From Vibrio anguillarum (GTDB lineage Bacteria; Pseudomonadota; Gammaproteobacteria; Enterobacterales; Vibrionaceae): a stretch of 58,495 nt of DNA. The notes under the pieces were generated by a model that worked only from the letters and a program-made list of their open reading frames with translations, was not told where the DNA came from and ran no database searches. The DNA lies in the NCBI RefSeq assembly GCF_001989995.2, contig NZ_JAHGUP010000047.1:1-58495 (forward strand). Direction: 5' to 3'. Positions 54,540-58,495 of this stretch are shown in pieces. A program made the position numbers and the translations under genes. Within the stretch, counting starts at the first letter, position 1, and each line of letters starts with the position of its first letter.

Positions 54540-55280
54540 TTACCTCGTGTGAATGCTGAACTTGCGCTCAACCAATTTGAGAAGACCAGTTGATACACTG
54601 GTAAAGAAAAGGAAGATCACTGCAACAGCCATATAAAAGGTGAATGGCATTTTTGTCGAACCCGCCGCGAGTGAGCTGACTCTGACCATATCTTCTAATC
54701 CAATAATGGAAACAAGTGCCGTCGTTTTGAGCAATACTAACCAGTTGTTACCAAATCCTGGTAACGCATGACGGACCATTTGAGGAAGCAAAATGCGTCT
54801 AAATGCTAACGTGGAACTCATACCATACGCTTTCGCCGCTTCCATCTCCCCTTTATCAACCGCCATAATAGCGCCACGAAAGGTTTCAGCCATATAGGCA
54901 CCGAAAATGAAACCTATGGTTAGCACCCCTGCAATGAAAGGGCTAACATCAATATAATCGGGGAGATAAGCGGTCCATTCATGGCTCGGGTCACTTGCCA
55001 TAAACCAATTGTTTAGCCATTCGTTGATTGAATAAAGGCTATTATTCAACAATATTTGACCGCCAAAGAAAATAAGCATCATTAACACAAGGTCTGGAAT
55101 ACCGCGAATGATGGTCGTATAAAGAGTGGCAATGGCTCTTGCCCAACGGTAAGGTGCAAGCTTGGCTAGCGCACCTAGCATGCCAAGTAACATGGCAAGT
55201 AATAAAGAGAGCACGGCAACTTCAATGGTCAGCACCGCTCCCTTCAAAATTGAGGCTTCATATCCGTGTAGGTCCAACAT
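54540..55280 (-). CDS. Basic amino acid ABC transporter permease, HisQ/ArtQ type
   Basis: This 246-residue inner-membrane permease has five predicted helices and the EAA motif EMEAAKAYGMSSTLAFRRILLPQMVRHALPG. Its strongly similar EAA segment shows it is a paralogue of the following permease. It comes after a 208-base gap containing a large hairpin, so its expression may be lower than that of the binding protein. Confidence 0.88.
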   Translation of the reverse strand: MLDLHGYEASILKGAVLTIEVAVLSLLLAMLLGMLGALAKLAPYRWARAIATLYTTIIRGIPDLVLMMLIFFGGQILLNNSLYSINEWLNNWFMASDPSHEWTAYLPDYIDVSPFIAGVLTIGFIFGAYMAETFRGAIMAVDKGEMEAAKAYGMSSTLAFRRILLPQMVRHALPGFGNNWLVLLKTTALVSIIGLEDMVRVSSLAAGSTKMPFTFYMAVAVIFLFFTSVSTGLLKLVERKFSIHTR

Positions 55281-55305
55281 AATTCATCCCTAGTCCCTGG
55301 AGAAT

Positions 55306-55346
55306 TTAACGGCTGGGTACTTCTGGAACTAGGATCCAGCCGTTAA
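55306..55346. other. Intercistronic hairpin in the amino acid transporter operon
   Basis: TTAACGGCTGG (55306-55316) and CCAGCCGTTAA (55336-55346) form a perfect 11-base inverted repeat with a 19-base loop. It sits between the binding-protein gene and the permease genes and has no T-run. It could protect the binding-protein mRNA and reduce downstream expression. Confidence 0.7.
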
Positions 55347-55488
55347 GAATCAATGGATTCCCATCATAATTGAGAAGGTGGAGTCAACTGAGCTAACCAG
55401 TCCTAATTACAGAGTGATCGATAAACATATTCATATGCTCGGCCCACTCTCACCTTCTAATTATATGGGTAAGATATGATGTTACAGC

Positions 55489-56265
55489 TTATTCACCGTA
55501 TACATCGTAATTAAAGTATTTGGTCGCAATTTCTTGGTAAATCCCTTGTTGACGAAGAGATTTAATCGCCATATCAAGTTTTTGAGTGAGATCTTTGTCT
55601 TGTTTACGAACCGCAATACCAAAACCATCGCCAAACCATTTCGGATCGGTTAATGATGGGCCGACGAACTCATACGCTTCGCCGCCCGCTTTGTTAAGCA
55701 CACCCTCTTCCAATGCAGAGGCATCACCCAATACTGCCGCAATACGACCATTGGCTAGGTCAAGATAGGCTTCATCAAATGAACCATAACGGACAATTTC
55801 AACTGCATCGCCATAATTATCAGTAAGATACTTATCGTGCGTTGTTGCACGTTGTACACCAATTTTCACCCCTTTTAGACCTTCTTTAGAAAAATCCAAC
55901 GCGGCTCCCTTCTTGGCGATAAATTTATTGGGAATTAATGCGTACTTACCAGTGAAATCGACTTTTTTCTTGCGCTCGTCGGTAATCGACATGGCTGCAA
56001 TAATCGCGTCATATTTACGTGCAAGCAGTGATGGGATAATGCCATCCCAGTCTTGTGGAACGATTTTACATTCCACTTTCATCTCCTTGCACAACGCATT
56101 GGCCATATCAACATCAAAGCCTTTGAGAGATCCATCAGCCTCTGTCCAGCTAAAAGGAGGATAAGCCCCTTCTATACCAAAACGAACCGTCTTCCATTCT
56201 TTCGCTTGGGCCATACCAGTCATTGCACTAGCAGCAACGGCTGCAACTAATAACCACTTTTTCAT
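55489..56265 (-). CDS. Periplasmic basic amino acid-binding protein, ArgT/HisJ/ArtI type
   Basis: This 258-residue binding protein has a signal peptide (MKKWLLVAAVAASAMTGMAQA) and the cluster 3 fold: VRFGIEGAYPPFSWTEADGSLKGFDVDMANALC and the closing-lobe motif GVQRATTHDKYLTD. The start at MKKWLL (56265) has AGGAG at good spacing; the ATG two codons earlier is too close to it. Its ligand is probably arginine, lysine, ornithine or histidine. Confidence 0.92.
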   Translation of the reverse strand: MKKWLLVAAVAASAMTGMAQAKEWKTVRFGIEGAYPPFSWTEADGSLKGFDVDMANALCKEMKVECKIVPQDWDGIIPSLLARKYDAIIAAMSITDERKKKVDFTGKYALIPNKFIAKKGAALDFSKEGLKGVKIGVQRATTHDKYLTDNYGDAVEIVRYGSFDEAYLDLANGRIAAVLGDASALEEGVLNKAGGEAYEFVGPSLTDPKWFGDGFGIAVRKQDKDLTQKLDMAIKSLRQQGIYQEIATKYFNYDVYGE

Positions 56266-56369
56266 TTCCATACTCCTGTGATTGAGGTCTTACTTATTTA
56301 TCATGCTATGTTTATGTTGGTTTTGCTTAATATTTATGTCGTGACGAATACCACAACATAATGAACACA

Positions 56370-57140
56370 TTAATAAATAGAGGATATAAATTGTTTTAAC
56401 CGTTCAGATTTAGGCTGGGTGAACAGGATGGCTGGATCTCCTTGCTCTTCCACTAAACCTTGGTGCAAGAACATCACATGGTTTGAAACATCGCGAGCAA
56501 AGGCCATTTCATGAGTCACTACCAGCATAGTACGGCCTTCTTCTGCCAAGTCTCTCATAACACCCAACACTTCACCCACCAATTCAGGATCAAGTGCAGA
56601 AGTGGGCTCATCAAACAGCATGACTTCTGGCTCCACGGCCAACGCTCTAGCAATCGCCGCACGTTGTTGTTGCCCACCAGAAAGGTGACCAGGATAATAG
56701 TCTTTACGTTCATACAGGCCGACTTTTTTAAGCAGCACCTCAGCACTCTCGATGGCTCGTGCTTTCGGTACTCCTAACACATGAATTGGTGCTTCAATAA
56801 CGTTTTCTAACACCGTCATGTGCGACCAAAGGTTAAATCCCTGAAATACCATAGCAAGGCGTGAGCGAATTCGTTGCACCTGCTTTTCACTCACAGGTGA
56901 AGCTTCACCTTGCCGATTTTTTTTCATTTGAATGAGTTCACCATTGACCCAAATATCACCAGAGGTTGGTGTTTCAAGTAAATTGATGCATCTAAGAAAG
57001 GTACTTTTTCCCGAGCCAGAAGAACCAATAATGGAGATAACATCACCCTTACGAGCTTCTAGTGAGATTCCTTTTAGTACTTCGTTTTGACCAAAGGTTT
57101 TGTGCAGCTCTTTAATATTCAGCGCCGGTACATCAGTCAT
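56370..57140 (-). CDS. Basic amino acid ABC transporter ATP-binding protein, HisP type
   Basis: This 256-residue ATPase has Walker A IIGSSGSGKSTFL, Q-loop MVFQGFNLWSHMTVLENV, signature HLSGGQQQRAAIARA, and Walker B VMLFDEPTSALDPELV, with the switch His in VVTHEMAFARD. The insertion after the Walker A region (VNGELIQMKKNRQG) is typical of HisP/AotP rather than ArtP. It is the first gene of the operon, with AGGGAG before the ATG. Confidence 0.93.
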   Translation of the reverse strand: MTDVPALNIKELHKTFGQNEVLKGISLEARKGDVISIIGSSGSGKSTFLRCINLLETPTSGDIWVNGELIQMKKNRQGEASPVSEKQVQRIRSRLAMVFQGFNLWSHMTVLENVIEAPIHVLGVPKARAIESAEVLLKKVGLYERKDYYPGHLSGGQQQRAAIARALAVEPEVMLFDEPTSALDPELVGEVLGVMRDLAEEGRTMLVVTHEMAFARDVSNHVMFLHQGLVEEQGDPAILFTQPKSERLKQFISSIY

Positions 57141-57268
57141 GCGCTTAACTCCCTGTATTTGCTACTGCAGAGTATTCCAACTCCCATTTTTGATACAAAC
57201 TAGCATTCACACCGAAAACATGCAACAAATTATTAACCTAGAAAATAAGGATATTTAGTTATTTTATC

Positions 57269-57282
57269 TGATTAAAAATTCA
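57269..57282. promoter_or_regulatory. ARG-box-like site upstream of the transporter operon
   Basis: TGATTAAAAATTCA fits the ArgR consensus TGAAT-N4-ATTCA with one mismatch. It lies about 130 bases before the ATPase start. The remaining gap (57141-57755, 615 bases) is AT-rich, holds the promoters of two divergent genes, and shows no convincing gene. Confidence 0.45.
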
Positions 57283-57755
57283 CATTTTAGCCAATACTTC
57301 TCCATATGGCGCATATAAATGGCACATCAAGCAATTAACAGTTAACTCATTTCATTAACATTTACTTAAAAATAGACAACCTATTCATGTATAAAGTACA
57401 CCTAGATTCATAGGATATTTAAGGTCATTAATATCATTGAAACTCTTTTACAAACATCACAATGTGAAAACTTATTTCAAGCAAGTAACGCCTCAACCCC
57501 CCGTTTTCATTAGGCTGCTGTAGTTTTCTTTCACATTTATTCTTAAAGTGATCAAGATCAATCACCCTAAAGGATAAGCAAGCTAAACTCGCGAGCAAAG
57601 ATAAGGTTGTATAAATAACCACACTCTCTTTTTTAGTTGTTGTTATGCAAGCACATATGAGATGTGCTACATATTCAATTAAAAACATTACCGCTTCTTC
57701 GCGGATTACTAGGATTCAGTACGAATTACTAACTTTTAAAAAATATGAGGAATCT

Positions 57756-58495
57756 ATGCCAGACGTAGTCAACAATGAGCGCTCAGAAATCGAGACGAAA
57801 AGCTATAAAGAGCTGCATCGTCCAGCATCTGAGTTTGCAAGCCGTTCAGATTACCTAGACCACGAACTGCAAATCATGAAGCCCCGTCGCTTTGGTTTGA
57901 ACTTACCTGGTCGTGACTTCCGTTTTGAACTTGAAGATTTTGTACCAGCCATCGCGGGCACAATCGGCATCATCGCCATGTACTCAGCGGTAATGATGTC
58001 TTGGGCTGATGGCCTAACCCAAGCATGGGATCACATTCATCTAGGTAAAGACTTCGCGATTGAAGTTGCACGTGTAGAGATGTTATTTCCTGCCCTCTTC
58101 TTCTGTGTTATTGCCTCTGGTTTCTTAAACCCAAAAGCCAACTTAGCTGGCAACCATGGCCCAATGATCCCTCTTATCGGCTCAATCGCATTAGCCGGTG
58201 CACACCCTTTGGCATTGGCAATTTTGCTTGGCGTTTTTGGTCTTCTCTTAAGTTACTTTAAAGGAGGCTCGAAACTGGTCAATCTAACCTCCGAGGGAAC
58301 CGCAGGCGGGTTGCTTATCTTCCTCGGCTTTACCGGAACAATGAGCCAAATTGGTTCTATCCAAACTTGGGCTACCAGTTTGCAATCGGCCGATGTCGCC
58401 GCAGGCAGCTTAGGTTACGTTGGCCTAGTGGTTTTAGGTGTCAATATTGTGCTGTATGCATTTCTTGCAAAAATCAACATGCGTTGGTTAGCAAT
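57756..58495 (+). CDS. DUF3360 membrane protein, 5' part
   Basis: The frame starts MPDVVNNERSEIETKSYKEL with GAGG upstream and stays open to the window end (246 complete codons), so only the N-terminal half is seen; the family is about 490-520 residues. After an acidic soluble start come membrane helices: FVPAIAGTIGIIAMYSAVMM, MLFPALFFCVIASGF, and MIPLIGSIALAGAHPLALAI. DUF3360 proteins are probable permease-like proteins of unknown substrate. Confidence 0.85.
   Translation, partial: MPDVVNNERSEIETKSYKELHRPASEFASRSDYLDHELQIMKPRRFGLNLPGRDFRFELEDFVPAIAGTIGIIAMYSAVMMSWADGLTQAWDHIHLGKDFAIEVARVEMLFPALFFCVIASGFLNPKANLAGNHGPMIPLIGSIALAGAHPLALAILLGVFGLLLSYFKGGSKLVNLTSEGTAGGLLIFLGFTGTMSQIGSIQTWATSLQSADVAAGSLGYVGLVVLGVNIVLYAFLAKINMRWLA

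Noticed and set aside
57434..57688. 84-codon minus-strand frame in the gap before the DUF3360 gene
   Set aside because: No ribosome site, no family resemblance and AT-driven composition; the gap is better explained by divergent promoters.

Overview
The window is a piece of a gammaproteobacterial chromosome, almost certainly a Vibrio. The evidence is a FabV-type enoyl-ACP reductase, a PsrA-like/FadE pair, a Tol-Pal operon next to a cydABX operon, and the runs ruvC-ruvA-ruvB, cysS/ppiB-lpxH, OmpT-type porin/dinG, priC-rsmS and xthA, ending in a DUF3360 membrane protein. From memory, this order resembles the region around VC1737-VC1866 of V. cholerae chromosome 1. Protein details such as those of FabV differ from V. 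cholerae, so a close relative is as likely as V. cholerae itself.

Layout. 1-11 kb is core: SOS-controlled sulA; fabV; fadE with its PsrA-like regulator; a PLP enzyme; a DUF1496 protein; gabD; and a diguanylate cyclase overlapping a membrane-tethered NMT1-type binding protein. About 11.0-23.1 kb is a decayed genomic island in the 3' end of tRNA-Ser(GGA), the target I recall for VPI-2 in V. cholerae. It carries a three-gene Lamassu/ABC-three-component defence operon (SMC-like ATPase with zinc hook, small middle component, nuclease-like effector), a divergent dGTPase, and a two-gene unit pairing a DprA-like protein with a RecQ helicase that ends in a phosphoribosyltransferase domain. The mobility end is wrecked: alpA has a +1 homopolymer frameshift, radC is cut in its JAMM motif and fused to the 3' end of the integrase gene, and the integrase has an in-frame stop and has lost its catalytic tyrosine. 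Five copies of a 9-bp repeat, probably integrase arm sites, remain beside the tRNA. The island is therefore probably fixed, with defence cargo as the main intact content.

23.3-58.5 kb is core again: alanine exporter, hybrid histidine kinase, a YecA-like protein, nadA, the ybgC-tolQRAB-pal-cpoB operon (cell envelope constriction and outer-membrane integrity), the cydABX-ybgE operon (microaerobic respiration, with FNR-like and ArcA-like sites upstream), ruvCAB (Holliday junction processing), cysS, ppiB, lpxH (lipid A), an EAL-HDOD signalling protein, ychJ, a DUF2057 protein, a porin, dinG, a TSUP transporter, priC-rsmS, a chemoreceptor, xthA, a four-gene basic amino acid ABC transporter with an ARG-box-like site, and the start of a DUF3360 permease-like gene that runs off the window.

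The most unusual content is the DprA / RecQ-phosphoribosyltransferase pair. Its DprA-like partner carries two tandem QxDLF peptides that match the beta-sliding-clamp binding motif. The pair resembles a helicase-fused version of the ShosTA toxin-antitoxin and defence theme.
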